Shown here: positions 39,349-50,760 of the stretch, piece after piece
Layout: each line of letters starts with the position of its first letter
Numbering within the stretch: position 1 is the stretch's first letter
DNA from: Ipomoea triloba
Lineage: Eukaryota; Streptophyta; Magnoliopsida; Solanales; Convolvulaceae
Assembly (NCBI RefSeq): GCF_003576645.1
Contig: NC_044917.1
Span: 10,593,338-10,657,337 of the forward strand
Reading direction: 5' to 3'
Length of the DNA: 64,000 bases
Made by a program: the position numbers and the translations under genes
The notes under the pieces: model-generated
Databases searched by the model: none
Told to the model about the DNA's origin: nothing
Seen by the model: only the letters and a program-made list of their open reading frames with translations

Positions 39349-39789
39349 ATCATCGTCATCATCATCTTCGTCCGTGTAATCTTGTAGCAGTTGTGGCTCC
39401 TCAATCTCCACGAAAGCCGTCACTTTATTTGCACCGCCATTCTCATCCAAGAGCTCGCAGGCATTGGCAAATGCAACTTGTTGCACGTACAAGAAGATTC
39501 GTTGGGAAAGCTGGGTGCGTAAGGAGGGAGACATTCCCGGCATCCACAGACGAATTTGGGCTCTCAAGTCATAATACGACAACCCAGGAGAATCGAAACA
39601 AGCGTAGGAGTCGGAGTTTGTCTCGTAGAAATCAACAATCTGGCCCCGCTGGTTTCTCAAGAATATCCACCGTTTGTATTTCAAAACAACTTCTATAATT
39701 ACCACGGTTCTTGGATCGGCCAACCCAAAACACAACATCGACTCAAATGAAAATTTGATCGAGGGTACGTACTGTACATGTGTCGCCAT
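39058..39789 (-). CDS. RING-H2 protein, cluster copy 2 (243 aa)
   Basis: Intact single-exon family member starting MATHVQYVPSIKFSFESMLC. The N-terminal domain keeps PRTVVIIEVVLKYKRWIFLR, FYETNSDSYACFDSPGLSY, LWMPGMSPSL and NGGANKVTAFVEIEEP. The linker is an almost pure run of over 20 Asp (residues 142-171, encoded by a GAC/GAT repeat at about 39303-39372). It is followed by ESKPPRSLSWDEINGLKQER and a complete RING-H2 (CSIC from residue 195, CSHTFHHNC, CPLC). Predicted cytosolic or nuclear E3 ligase, function unknown. The Asp run is prone to slippage. It lies tail to tail with copy 1. Confidence 0.87.
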
Positions 39790-39928
39790 TGATACGATAT
39801 GATAGGATATTAATAATCGATTGATGGAGAAGGAGATCGCTCGTACCGCACTGCACTATCGCCAAATTGCATGCGGAGATAACTAACGGAGACACTGCAC
39901 AGATATACTACTGAAGCCTACTTAACTT

Positions 39929-39936
39929 TATTTATA
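39929..39936 (-). promoter_or_regulatory. TATA box of RING copy 2
   Basis: On the minus strand, GGGCTATAAATAAAG lies about 140 bases before the ATG and matches the core promoter of the other copies. Confidence 0.65.
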
Positions 39937-40656
39937 GCCCTTATTTAATTATTATATTTTGATTAGGGTTAGGAATAGGAAACCTTCTCGAAAGGATATG
40001 ATACTGCTTGTCCAATTTTTTTTCGGATTAAATATTTTAATTAGGATTAGGAATAGGAAACCTCACGTAATCATCAACATTAGAACACGCTCAACATTAT
40101 TCACTTGAAATGATCAATGCGAAAACCTTTTTTTTTTTTTTTAAATATATATTTGGAAAAAGTTTACAAAATAAGCAATTTATCCTCTAATAATTTGACA
40201 AATCAAAATAAATTTTTAATATTAACAAAATTTATATGTAAGGGATTGAAACAACCACATTCAACATAATTAAAGAGAAAAAAGTTGTATAAAACAATAA
40301 TTTATGAATTTAGTACTATACGTTTACAAATTAAACATAATTAATTGACTAAACCGTCATTTTTCTATTTTTAAACTTAATGGATAGGATGCTGCTTGTC
40401 CAATTATTTACGAGAAACAGAGAAATCTTCGCTGTAGTGGGCTAGTGGCTAGAGTGGAGAAGCGGGAAAGATTAGTGGACCTGACTAATGACAATTTTAC
40501 CCTCGAATGTTAATCAAACTCCAATTCACTTTAATGCGCGAATTTTGAATTTAATGGCTGAGATCATCTATCAAAATTAAATCCAGTTATTTATATTTCA
40601 TCATATTTCTTACATAAGGGACTAATTTCACATGATCTTTTATATATATATATATA
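39937..40656. other. RING copy 2 upstream flank
   Basis: It begins with the block shared upstream of RING genes (on the minus strand CTATTCCTAATCC, then the GGACAAGC region). The remainder is AT-rich with a poly(T) tract near 40130 and a TA run at 40641-40656. No gene seen. Confidence 0.55.
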
Positions 40657-41975
40657 GTGAAATCCTTTTTTGATTCTATATTTATTAGGACTTGGACACA
40701 TTTAGTCCGATTTTATTAATTTTGTCACATTGTACTCAAATTTTAAAACGTTAGACAATGTTAGTCTAAAGTTTCATTAACTGTTACTTAGCCTTGAAGT
40801 AAAAGGGAAATTCTGTCCTTTCAAGTTCAATTCTTCATCAGCTTTCTTGTTTCTTGGTTTCCCCGTTTTCTGGGTCGTCGGCGACTGATTGCCACCCGTC
40901 GTTGATGATTACGAACTTCGGCGGCGTCGTGCTGGAGGAGATAGATGCTCTTGAGCCCGGCCTCCACTCCCTCTTGAGTAACCTGAAAATTTGTAAATAT
41001 TGTGTTTCAGTGATGTTGGAACAGTCATTGTAACACTCAGAGATTTAACACAGTTAAAAAAAAAAAACAACATAATTTGTCGGGCAATTTTTCGAAATCA
41101 GAGACATCAAAAACCTCCCCCCAAGAACAACCCATCCACCGAACCGGAAGCGGCGATGAAATTTTCCTGCATGTTTGTGAACCACCAGTTTTCGGTCAAC
41201 AACTCGGACAACGAGTGTTATCGTCATGGCTAATCTAATCTAATGAAATAACAGAAATAGAATTCAAAACTCAACTACTTAATTGAATGGCAAATCAAAG
41301 TTCCCCAGAAGACAAGCTCGGAAAGGATTATGTCTAAGTGTTTCTTCGTTGGTCTGTTACTCTCTTCAGTTCTTATACCGTGGATCGCGGTTCATAATGC
41401 ATTATGGACCAAGGTCACAAAACGACGTCGTTTTAGTAAGTGTGAGAAACGATTTGCGTAAATCTTCGTAACTGATACTACAGTTCATCTCAAATGATAC
41501 TACAGTTGTGTTTAACTGATACTACGGTTGTGTTCGTAACTGATACTATAGTTCATCTCATATGATACTACAGTTATGTTGAATTGATACTGCAGTTGTC
41601 GGAGGCTGTTTCATCCGTCTAGAACTGCAGCATGTGTTGAAAGGGAACTGTAGACTGCAGTTGCGCGGAAAGGAGGCAGTTTCATCCGTCTGTTTTCATT
41701 AATCAAAATAACGTCGTTTTAATGCGCGGTCCATAGTAAAATTTGCATACTCTCTTCGACTTTGACTGGGAAAGACCAAGAAACAAGAAGGCTGGCGAAG
41801 AATTGGACTTGAAAGGACAGAATTGCCCTTCTACTTAACGGCTCAGTAGCGGTTAATGTAACTTTGGACTAACATTGTCCAACGTTTTAAAATTTTGAGT
41901 ACAACGTGGCAAAATTAATAAAACCAGACTAAATGTGTCCAACCCCCAATAAATGTAGGATCAAAAAGGATTTAC
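40657..41975. mobile_element. Mutator-like element with long inverted ends and foreign interior
   Basis: About 200 bases at each end are inverted repeats (40657-40863 and 41765-41975), for example ATTTAGTC/GACTAAAT and CAAGTTCAATTC against GAATTGGACTTG. The interior holds a GC-rich gene-like piece (40860-40985, with MITNFGGVVLEEIDALEPGL on the plus strand) and a nested stretch at about 41380-41725 bounded by AACGACGTCGTTTTA and AACGTCGTTTTAATG. Inside that is a minisatellite of ACTGATACTACAGTT units. It fits a Pack-type element. No transposase is visible and the target duplication is unclear because of the TA flank. Confidence 0.6.
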
Positions 41976-42849
41976 TCTATAATATTTATATTTAATATTA
42001 AATTATTACATATTACAATTATAACTAATAAGTTTTTATATTTATGATATAACCCCAATATATATAGTTATAAACCATTCAACCCTGATCTCCAAATTGG
42101 TAAATCGATTGTTTATTTTTTCGTGATTCTGCATTGTAATAGAGTTAGTAGTATTAAAAAAAAATAAAATTTCTTCGTGATTCTGCTTCCTGGAGTTCCT
42201 TCGGCTGGCCGACTGCTACGACTCCGACGAGCGGATTACTCTGGACTTCGACTGGCGGCGACCGACCAGCGAGGTTAGTGGTTCTTAATTAGTTCTTACT
42301 TCTTACTCTTCTAGTCTATATAAGCAGACGCAGTGGTGACTTGTGTAGATAGGTATCAGTGTTTCCTCGCCGACGGCAGCTGCTGCTCCCTCGGACAGTC
42401 GGACTGTGGCTAAAAAAAATTCAAAATTTTAGGGCAGTCGCATTTACAACAAATCTTTTTCAAAATTGGTAAAATTTAATATGAAAACTTAAAACGTAAG
42501 CGCAATTTTAACCCATTCTTTTTTGTACTCAGCCTAAACTTCTTTCATCTTGAATGAGGTTACAAAATTTTAAAATGATTGATCAAGTTCTTAAAAGATT
42601 CAATTTCATAACAAAACCGAGTAATTTATAACCTAGCAGCTTGGTACAATTGGGGAAAATTATACTGTGAGATATAGTTTAAATTACAGTACACTAAAAA
42701 TGAACTTGTATCAGTAGTCAAATATCATATTTATTTACTCAATTTTATAAGTTTATAGTATGCTATTGTCTTTCAAATTGTTTACTTGTTATCAATTTAT
42801 TTATTTATTTTGTTAATTTAACCCATTTTCTAGTTAATCTTACCACATA

Positions 42850-42897
<48 letters not shown>

Positions 42898-43214
42898 TCA
42901 ATATCACTCCAATTGCTGCTTGAGACCTTCTTTTTTTTTTCACTCTTTGTCCTACATCAAATATTTCTTTTACACTAATGTGATATTAGTTTACTATAGA
43001 ATATCACTTGTTTAATTAATAATATATTTGCCTCTTCAAGAGGATTTGTAAATTGTTTTATAAAGTTAGCATAAAATTTTATGCATTGCATGCAGAAAAT
43101 GTTAGTGTTAACTAAAAGTGCATTACCTTGTTATATTATCTGAGATGACATCCTATTCAGTATTAATTTAAAATTTTTTGTTAATAATAGGTTAAAAGGG
43201 ATTAATTATTTTTA
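41976..43214. other. Spacer, no gene recognised
   Basis: It contains a GC-rich island at about 42180-42410 (CGACTCCGACGAGCGG, CCTCGCCGACGGCAGC) that reads like an exon or leader of a transposon but has no sustained frame. An ATT microsatellite lies at about 42851-42897. The remainder is AT-rich. Confidence 0.45.
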
Positions 43215-44366
43215 GAGCCAATTCCTTTTTTAGTCCTAGACTTATAGTGGCATGGACAATTTTAATCCTCCATAAAAAATTTAGACAATTTATGGACACA
43301 TTTATCGCGACGAGGACAATTTTGGTCCTCTGTCTATTATCTCGTTAGTTGACCGTCTAAATGAGGGGCATTAGTGTCAATTCAGCAATAATATGTCCAT
43401 TGTCCATTTCATGATGACAACAAGCTTTTCAGGTGAAGAGCTCAGAGATTCTACTTCATCTTTAGTTGTAAGAACGAAAAAGAACAACAAATATAAATTT
43501 CAACATCAATCCCTTCGTCCTTTGGAATATTATATGGTTTACGCCACTAACTAAAGTTAAAGCAAGAATGAAACAAGGAGAATCAAACAGTATTGTTCTT
43601 GAATGATCAGAACAAAGCCAGCTCAACTCTCGTCTAGCTGCAGAAATCTCTTGCATAAAACTGAAGAAGCAGCAAAATGATTAGAGCCCAGAAGCAATCC
43701 CAATCATGGAATTGAAACTATTAGATTAGTTTGAGCGAGGTTTCTACAACTTAGGATTTGAGCCAATTTGGTTTCTATACTTCATTTACAGCAACTGAAT
43801 TGAGCAAATAGACACAGCGTGGGACTGACTACCAAGAACTTAATTTGATGTATTGAAATCCCACAAAATTTCAATTGGTTTAAAGCTATAATATTACCGC
43901 CGGAGATTGGACATGGCTTTTTCGAGCTCCGTTCGGGATGGCAGAGGCCAAAGATGGATTCCAAGGGACGAGACGACCCAGCATCAGGGGATGCAGAAGA
44001 TATGGAGGGTATAGACTGATGGGACTGAAAGTTGGCGACGGTGCGTGACGGCAGCGGCGGCGATTGCGATGGCGTGATAATGTCAGCAGGGTGGCTGTGG
44101 CCTCCGACTGCTCGGGCTAGCGGTGGTAACAAGGATCCTCCTCCCATGTTCTTCTCTGTTCTCTTTGAGCTTGGAGACAAAAACTTACTAATACCATGAA
44201 ATGACGCAATTACCCCCGTTTCAAACTGTGCTCGAACAGAAATATAGACGGAGGACCAAAATTGTCCTCGTCACGATAAATGTGTCTATAAATTGTCCAA
44301 ATTTTTTATGGAGGACTAAAATTGTCCATGCCACTATAAGTCTAGGACCAAAAAACGAATTGACTC
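43215..44366. mobile_element. Pack-MULE-like element carrying gene-like exons
   Basis: The 1152-bp element is flanked by a perfect 9-bp duplication TTATTTTTA (43206-43214 and 44367-44375), the Mutator hallmark. Its ends are inverted repeats of about 120 bases (GAGCCAATTCC and, at the right, GAATTGACTC; CTATAGTGGCATGGACAATT-like words mirrored). The interior has an apparent minus-strand first exon, 44147-43898, coding MGGGSLLPPLARAVGG to KPCPISGG and ending at a GT donor, then a second exon-like piece near 43650-43590 with EISAARRELSWLCSDHS. I do not know the source gene. No transposase is present. Confidence 0.72.
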
Positions 44367-44603
44367 TTATTTTTATTTTTATTTTTAAGTGTTTATTTGG
44401 ATTTTTTTTAAAATAAAAATAAAAATAAATTAGTAGTTTTTTAATATTTCAAACAGTAGTTCAAAGATTGCAAGTTTTTGTATTTTAAATAATATTTTAA
44501 ACAGTAGGGAGAGGCATAATTTTCACAAGCAGAAATTGTATACGGGAAAAAAGACACATCAAATGATTTCATTATTACTAGCTAACAGTTTTAAAGATGG
44601 TCA

Positions 44604-45381
44604 TTAGCATTCTTGCGTGAGGTTGAATCGGCAAAGCCGGGTTTTGGGAGCCATGAAGCAATGCAGTTATAGTGAAAGGTGTGTGAACATGGCAATGGCG
44701 TAATCTTGACTCCCACCAAGAACTCTTCCAAACAAATCGAACACCTTCCTCTGTAACAGTACCATTCTTGAACCTTTCTTGCTTCAACCCATTAATCTCA
44801 TCCAAACTCAAACTCCTTGGTGGCTTCGACTCATGTCGTTGTCATCATCATCGTCCTCGTCATCGTCATCAATGAAATTATTACCAAAATATAAGACTAC
44901 TCCATCATCATCATCAAGATCAGCCCACATTCCCGTGCACTCTTGTACTTGCTCATTATTGTCTGTTGGTTGCAGTTGTGGCTCCTCAATCTCCACAAAA
45001 ACCGTGACTTTATTTGCGCCGCCATTGTCATTGAGGCGGTGGCCGGCATTGGCAAATGTAAGTTGTTGTGCGTACACGAAGATTCGTTGGGAAAGTTGGG
45101 TGCATAAGGAGGGAGACATTCCCGGCATCCACAGACGAATTTGTGCTCTCAAGTCAAAATACGACAACCTGGGAGAATCAAAACAAGCGTAGGAGTCGGA
45201 GTTTGTCTCGTAGAAATCAACAAGTTCGCCCCGTCGATTTCTCAAGAATATCCACCGTTTGTATTTCAAAACAACTTCTATAATTACCACCGTTTTTAGA
45301 TCGGCCACCCCAAAACACAACATCGACTCAAACGAAAATTTGATCGAAGGTAGATATATAGTGTACATGTGTCGTCGCCAT
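44604..45381 (-). pseudogene. RING-H2 cluster copy 3, broken
   Basis: Same family as the intact copies but with several lesions on the minus strand. The usual ATG (45381-45379) is out of frame with the body because of small indels within the first 40 bases. A shift after the Asp-rich tract (about 44835) breaks the linker. A deletion of about 10 bases removes the codons before the first RING cysteines and shifts the frame. A further deletion near 44630 removes the CPLC region, the last zinc ligand pair. The longest open part (44808-45413) keeps PRSLS-less N-terminal sequence such as TVVIIEVVLKYKRWIFLRNR. A functional RING cannot be made. Confidence 0.85.
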
Positions 45382-45591
45382 TGATATGATAGGATACTAT
45401 ACGATGGAACCAATAATGAATTGAAGAGAAGGCCGGAGAAGGAGATCGATCGTACTATACCGCACTGAATATTGCCGCCGCGCGCTGAATTGCATGCGGA
45501 AATTAAACACAGTCGATGGATGTATTTTGGTAACTAACAGAGACACAGATAGATAGATGATACTGAGAACTACAAGCTTACTACTTAATAT

Positions 45592-45599
45592 AATTTATA
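45592..45599 (-). promoter_or_regulatory. TATA box of RING copy 3
   Basis: GGGCTATAAATTA on the minus strand is the same core promoter as in the intact copies, now in front of a pseudogene. A poly(T) run of over 30 bases (about 45648-45681) lies just upstream. Confidence 0.5.
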
Positions 45600-45646
45600 G
45601 CCCTTAGCTTGTTTGTATTTTGATTAGGATTAGGAATAGGAAACCT

Positions 45647-45681
<35 letters not shown>

Positions 45682-45685
<4 letters not shown>

Positions 45686-46581
45686 GAAATCTCGTCGAAA
45701 TTTTCAAACTTAATGGATATGATACTGCTTGTCCAATTCTTTTTGGGTTTAAATATTTTGATTAGGAATAGGAAACCTCATGTAATCAACATTACAACAA
45801 GTTACAAAAATACAAAATAACCAATTTGTAGTCTAATAATTTGACAAATTATGATAAATTTTTAATCTTAACAAAATATAATTTAGAAGTAGGGATTGAA
45901 ACAATCACTATCAAGTTTCAACATAATCTACCTCTACAATCTTAATAAGAGCCAATAAAGTTAGGGTTCTAACGAGAAGAAAAAAAATGTTGGTGTAATT
46001 ATTTATATAAACGAATGGTTCATATTAATTTGATTTTAGTAATGTTTTATGATTTTCTTGCTTTATCCTCTATTATATTATTTTCTTCCTTTTAGTAACG
46101 GAATATTCCGTTAACTTTTAACTTAGCCATAATTTCTATGAGAAATGTCTTAGGTTCAAATCTCATCTCAATCAGAGTTGTATAATTGTTAAACATAGTT
46201 ACATATTAAAATGTTGGCATTCTCAACTTAATCTTTCTGCGTAAATCTGTCGTAATTATGTGTCAAGAATAATATAAGAAACTTAGAAAAAGATTCTCTT
46301 TCATTAGATAAGTAACCTAATAATCAATACAAACAAGGAAACACTTGATTAGGGTCTTGTAGTCCAATGGCATCAAACCCTTTCCTTTATATGAAAGGTG
46401 GTGGGTTCGAGCCTAAGTGGATGCACTAAGTAGTTATGAATAGATACTTTCAAAAATGAAACACTATTTTAAAAGTTTTTTTTTATTTTTTTTTTATTTC
46501 CCTTACTAAACGAACAAGGGTAATTAAACCAGAATTTTTGAGATACAATATGTCAAATTTCTCATGTTACTTTATGAGAAA
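45682..46581. repeat. RING upstream flank (copy B part 1) with a SINE
   Basis: This matches the region right of RING copy 5 (56340-56810) in the same orientation. It is interrupted at about 46357-46461 by a SINE-like insert with A-box-like TAGTCCAATGGCA and B-box-like GGTGGTGGGTTCGAGCC that is absent from the copy at about 56690. Confidence 0.65.
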
Positions 46582-46965
46582 CTAGTATTTTCACCCGTGC
46601 GTTGCACGGAATGAATTTGTTATAATATTTTAAGAAATATTTGAATCGATATACAATTAAATAAATTATATCATCGAATATGAGTATGAATAAGTGTATA
46701 AATGCAATTATAGTATGAGTCTTCCTTGCATGCAATAAATATCACAAAAATTCAGTGTTCTAAAATAAATGTATAAACGCAATAAGTAGATAATTTACAT
46801 TATTGCATCATATTCATTAATTTAATTACTTGTTGGTTAGTTATTGCAAGATCTTGATGTACACTTATATTTTGATATTCAGTAAGTATAACTATATTAG
46901 AGAAAAATTTACATGGGAGTAATGTGATAATCAGTTGAGTAATTGTTGGTTGACCGTAGAGCGTT

Positions 46966-47040
46966 GTGTTGGAGGAAGAAGATGATATATAGTGAAGATG
47001 ATATTGCCCTTCACTATATATCATCTTCTTCCTTCAACAC
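46966..47040. repeat. Short near-perfect hairpin
   Basis: GAAGATGATATATAGTGAA (ending 46996) is mirrored by TTCACTATATATCATCTTC (from 47010) across a 13-base loop. With the outer GTGTTGGA/TTCAACAC pairing the stem reaches about 31 bases. Confidence 0.8.
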
Positions 47041-47540
47041 GTTGATATTCTCTGGACAAATAACTGTTGGAAAAAAATTAGCATAAAATGGCATTTTACT
47101 GGCAATATTGTGGTACAAATATATGTGGGGTCCACTTTCGATTTGGGTCGGATCAAAGTGGATTCGTGTTTTTCGTAGTTAGACGAAAAGATTGATATAT
47201 TGTACGCTCAAAACTGATAATGGGTGAATGAGAAATTGGTTCTCAAAGTTGACCCATTTGAGTTAAAAAAATATAGAGAAAAACCTTTCAAGTAACTTTT
47301 GTCCCACATTGGTTTGAGAAGTGGTTTGCATCACTACTTATACAAGAGTTTTTCTAAGGCTTATTGAATTGTATAGCATAGAGGCTCTCTCTCGCGCGCA
47401 GGGGGGGGGGGTGCAAATGAAATCCCAAAATGAACTTAAAAAGGCTTGACACCTGCATGCACGAATGTCGTTCAGAAAATTGGTTGGCCTTGCGGGTTGA
47501 ATTATGCCAAATTTTCAATATTACGCAAACCATACCATAA

Positions 47541-47905
47541 TACTATCGGCTGTTTAGGGCGAGAAGTTAAAACTGAGGATATTGTTTTTATTAATAGTAC
47601 CGTCTGTTTTGGGCGGGAAGTTACAACTGAGGATATTGCTTTTATTAATAGTATAGATTGCATTGCAGAGAAATATATATACTGACTTACTACCATTAAT
47701 TAGTAATTCTAGTCTAGAATTGTATTACGAATATGAACGTAGAGAAGAATATATTTTATTAGGAATTCTATTTTAATTTACAATTGTATTAGGGATAGGA
47801 ATTGTATTACCATATTTTACAATATTACGCAAACCATAATACTATCGATCTGTTTTGGGCGGGAAGTTACAACTGAGGATATTGTTTTTATTAATAGTAT
47901 AGATG
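47541..47905. repeat. Repeat of about 65 bp, three copies
   Basis: Two adjacent copies (from 47541 and 47607) and one displaced copy (from 47838) share GGGCGGGAAGTTACAACTGA followed by GGATATTG and TTTATTAATAGTA. Confidence 0.8.
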
Positions 47906-48245
47906 AGTTAATGTCACATGGAGTCCTTTGAATATAGTGTTTTTGCTACGTTTAGTCCTAAACTTTCAAATTGATCATCTGTGGTCCTTCAACTTTCAAA
48001 TTTAACCATTTATGGTCCAAATTAACCACCCATGGTCCTTCAACTTTCGAAATATAACCAGTTGTGATCCTCTTGAAAGGACCATGGTTGGTTAAAATTT
48101 AATAGTTGAAGGACCATGAGTGATTAACTTGGACTACGAATGGTAACAATTTGAAAGTCAAAGGACCACGGGTGGTCAATTTGAAAGTTTAGAACTAAAC
48201 GTGGCAAAACCATTACACTCGGAGGACCTCAGATGGTATCAACTC

Positions 48246-48795
48246 TATGAGAAATTCACCAAGGACTAATTTGATATTTTTAGTTTGTAAAAATTATTTC
48301 ATAAATTCTGCGATAGTGTAGTCCAAAATCGTATATCATATACATTGATAACAGATGAAAACTCTATTATATATTTATTGTCAAGAGTTAATATCATATT
48401 AAGTCCTCTGAGTATAATGGTTTTGCCACATTTAATCCTAAACATTCAAATTGACCACTTGTGGTACCTCGACTTTCAAAATTTAACTAGATATAGTCCT
48501 AGTGGAAGGACCACTGCTAGTTAACACTTGATAATTGAAGGACCAAGTGTACATGGTTAAATTGGACCACAAATGGTAACAATTTCAAAGTCAAAGGACC
48601 AAAAATAGTCAATTTGAAAATCTATTAAGACTAAATGTAACAAAATCACTATATTCAAAGAATCTCAAATGATATTAACTCTTTTTGTCAAAGATCCCCT
48701 TCTATGTTCTCTTAAAACCATAGTAACGAAGGAGATTATAGAAAGTTTTTGTAATTTTCATATTCATTACTCTCATAATTCTAATAATAATTTAA
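48246..48795. repeat. Duplicon copy B with a Mutator-type MITE at 48385-48682
   Basis: Copy B of the AAP-RING spacer. It contains the MITE (ends GAGTTAATATCAT and GATATTAACTCT; target duplication about TTATTGTCA) at the same site as in 31878-32215 and 56955-57303. Confidence 0.75.
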
Positions 48796-49465
48796 AGAGT
48801 TAATTCCAGAAGTGGTCCTTCGACTAATGACTTTTACCAATTTTTGTCATCGATTTTTAATTTGACCAAAGTTGGTCCCTTAATTATTGATTTTGTACCA
48901 ATTTTGGTCCTTCTGTTAAATCTATGTTAAATAAGTGTTAAAATTGAGGGCAAAAATGTAAAACTAAATATTTTAACTTTTTTCTTCACTTTGTTTCCCA
49001 TCCTCAATAGCAAGATTATATGCGAGTCAATATATTTATTTTTTTTTTACATTTTATGTTAAATTGTTTCATGTAATCAATTTTTTTCCTTGTAATTTTT
49101 TTTTGATTTTTTTTGGGTTTACTGCAATGTAATATATACTCTGTAATAATTTTTTTTATTTATAAATTCTCTAACTGGATGTGGAGTGTTGTTGTAAATT
49201 TTATTGTTGTATTAGGTGTTTTTTTTTATAGCAAAAATGGTTCAAAACTAATAGTTAAAAAGAAAAAAAAAAGAAGAAGAAGAAAGGTTAAAATATTTGG
49301 TTTTACATTTTTGCTCTCAATTTTAACACATTTAACATAGATTTAACAGAAGGACCAAAATTGGTACAAAATCAATAGTTAAGGGATTAACTTTGATCAA
49401 ATTAAAAGTCGAGGGCAAAAATTGGTAAAAGTTAATAGTCGAATGACCATTTCTGGAATTAACTC
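48796..49465. mobile_element. Mutator-type MITE (670 bp)
   Basis: Long inverted ends (GAGTTAATTCCAGAAGTGGT and GGAATTAACTC, pairing over about 190 bases) and a perfect 9-bp duplication ATAATTTAA (48787-48795, 49466-49474). The interior is T-rich and non-coding. Confidence 0.8.
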
Positions 49466-50324
49466 ATAATTTAAATTAATTGCCTAACTTCATTAGGCAA
49501 CACAATAGTGGGATAGAGGCTATGAGGAAAAAAAAAATCATTTGGCCCACAAAAACCCACCTCCTTGTAACATCTCATCGATCTCTTCCCTCGTCTACTC
49601 TCTCTTTCTTCCACATCACTTAAAAAGTCATAAAAAAACTTTTAAATTTGTTATTGTTGGTAATGCTTTTAGAATTATCAATTATGCTAGCGCTTCTTTG
49701 TATAGAATACTTAGACAAATTTTCTTATTGCTTTCACCTTTATGATTGAATTTGTTAAAACAATTAAATTTGATGGTTACAATCAAGATATCATATTACT
49801 TTGGTTAATGATTGATAAAAAAAAAAACCCAATTCATGCCTTCAAGTATTATTCAATTTTGTCTTCTTTAATTCTTGTTTATTTCTATCCTACTAAATAT
49901 CCAACACATAGATGCCTTCACCAAGTCCATGCATGTGTATCAGCTCTCTCTTCCTCTCTTTTCTCCTGTCTTTTGGTTGACCGAAGAAACCCTACTCTTA
50001 TCCTTCTTCTTCTTCTTCTTAATATGAGTTCAGTGTTTACCATTAATTCATGCGGGTAAAAATGCAAGTTGATTTGACTAGAGGGTAATATGACACAAGA
50101 TATGAAAAAGTAATATGAAAATAACATGTAATTAAGTAGGTACTTTGAGTGAGTGAATTTAGATTCTTTTAATTACGGAGATAAAATATAAATTTAATAT
50201 TTTTATGAATTTATATTTTCAAAACCGAGCCTTTATACATGATAAAAAATATTCGAACTTTTTCTTTTGAATGACAAGAAAATCCCTCTTTGTCCTGTCA
50301 AAACTAAAAATGTCAATAGACTTA
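49466..50324. repeat. Duplicon copy B, right part
   Basis: Matches 57690-58490 in the same orientation, including ATTGCCTAACTTCATTAGGC and CACAGATGCCTTCACC-type words. The reading frames in it are not conserved between the copies, so no gene is called. Confidence 0.7.
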
Positions 50325-50683
50325 GAGCATCTCCATGAGGTTTTTTGTGACTTTTTAGGTTGCCAAGTATGAGAGAGGAGAGCGGGAAAATATGAGAAAA
50401 AAGAAAAGAGAAAAATAAAACAAGTCTAACAACTAAAAAAACAAAAAATTATAATAATAAAAAGGTTGTTTAACGCTCCCACCTAGCGCGTGGTGTGCAC
50501 ATGCCTGGTTGGGCACTTAATGTGCCTCACGCGCACCAGGAGACATCCTTCTTTTTGTTGTGTTGGAGTCCACTGAATCTGACAAAAAACTAATGCGTCC
50601 AACAAGAACCCATTTTATTCCCTCATCCACATGTGCAATACCACCTGCAAAAACCTTCCAAAGTTTTCTTGTTAGGAATGCTC
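50325..50683. mobile_element. Tourist-like MITE (TTA target duplication)
   Basis: The ends GAGCATCTCC and, from the right, GAGCATTCC are inverted. TTA lies on both sides (50322-50324, 50684-50686). The copy C sequence near 58485 is the empty site. Confidence 0.75.
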
Positions 50684-50760
50684 TTATGAACATCAAACTT
50701 AAAAACTTATCATTATTAAGTAAACAATCTGATTAAAGTTGCGTTAATATATTTGAATTT

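Larger units (their letters stand above)
46582..48245. mobile_element. 1.66-kb insertion with 9-bp duplication, unclassified
   Basis: TATGAGAAA occurs at 46573-46581 and 48246-48254; the matching flank at about 56804-56812 has it only once, so everything between is inserted. The left end starts CTAGTATTTTCACCCGTGCG with the palindrome CCGTGCGTTGCACGG. The right end is a MITE of the 31878 family (47905-48245). In between are a short hairpin (46966-47040) and three tandem-type repeats of about 65 bases (47541-47606, 47607-47665, 47838-47905). It may be two nested events. Confidence 0.55.

Noticed and set aside
39133..39698. Plus-strand frames rich in VIVV or RRHRR
   Set aside because: They are antisense readings of the Asp repeat and body of RING copy 2.
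46357..46461. Possible tRNA gene
   Set aside because: A- and B-box-like words are present but no cloverleaf can be formed, and the homologous flank lacks the segment, so it is a SINE insertion.
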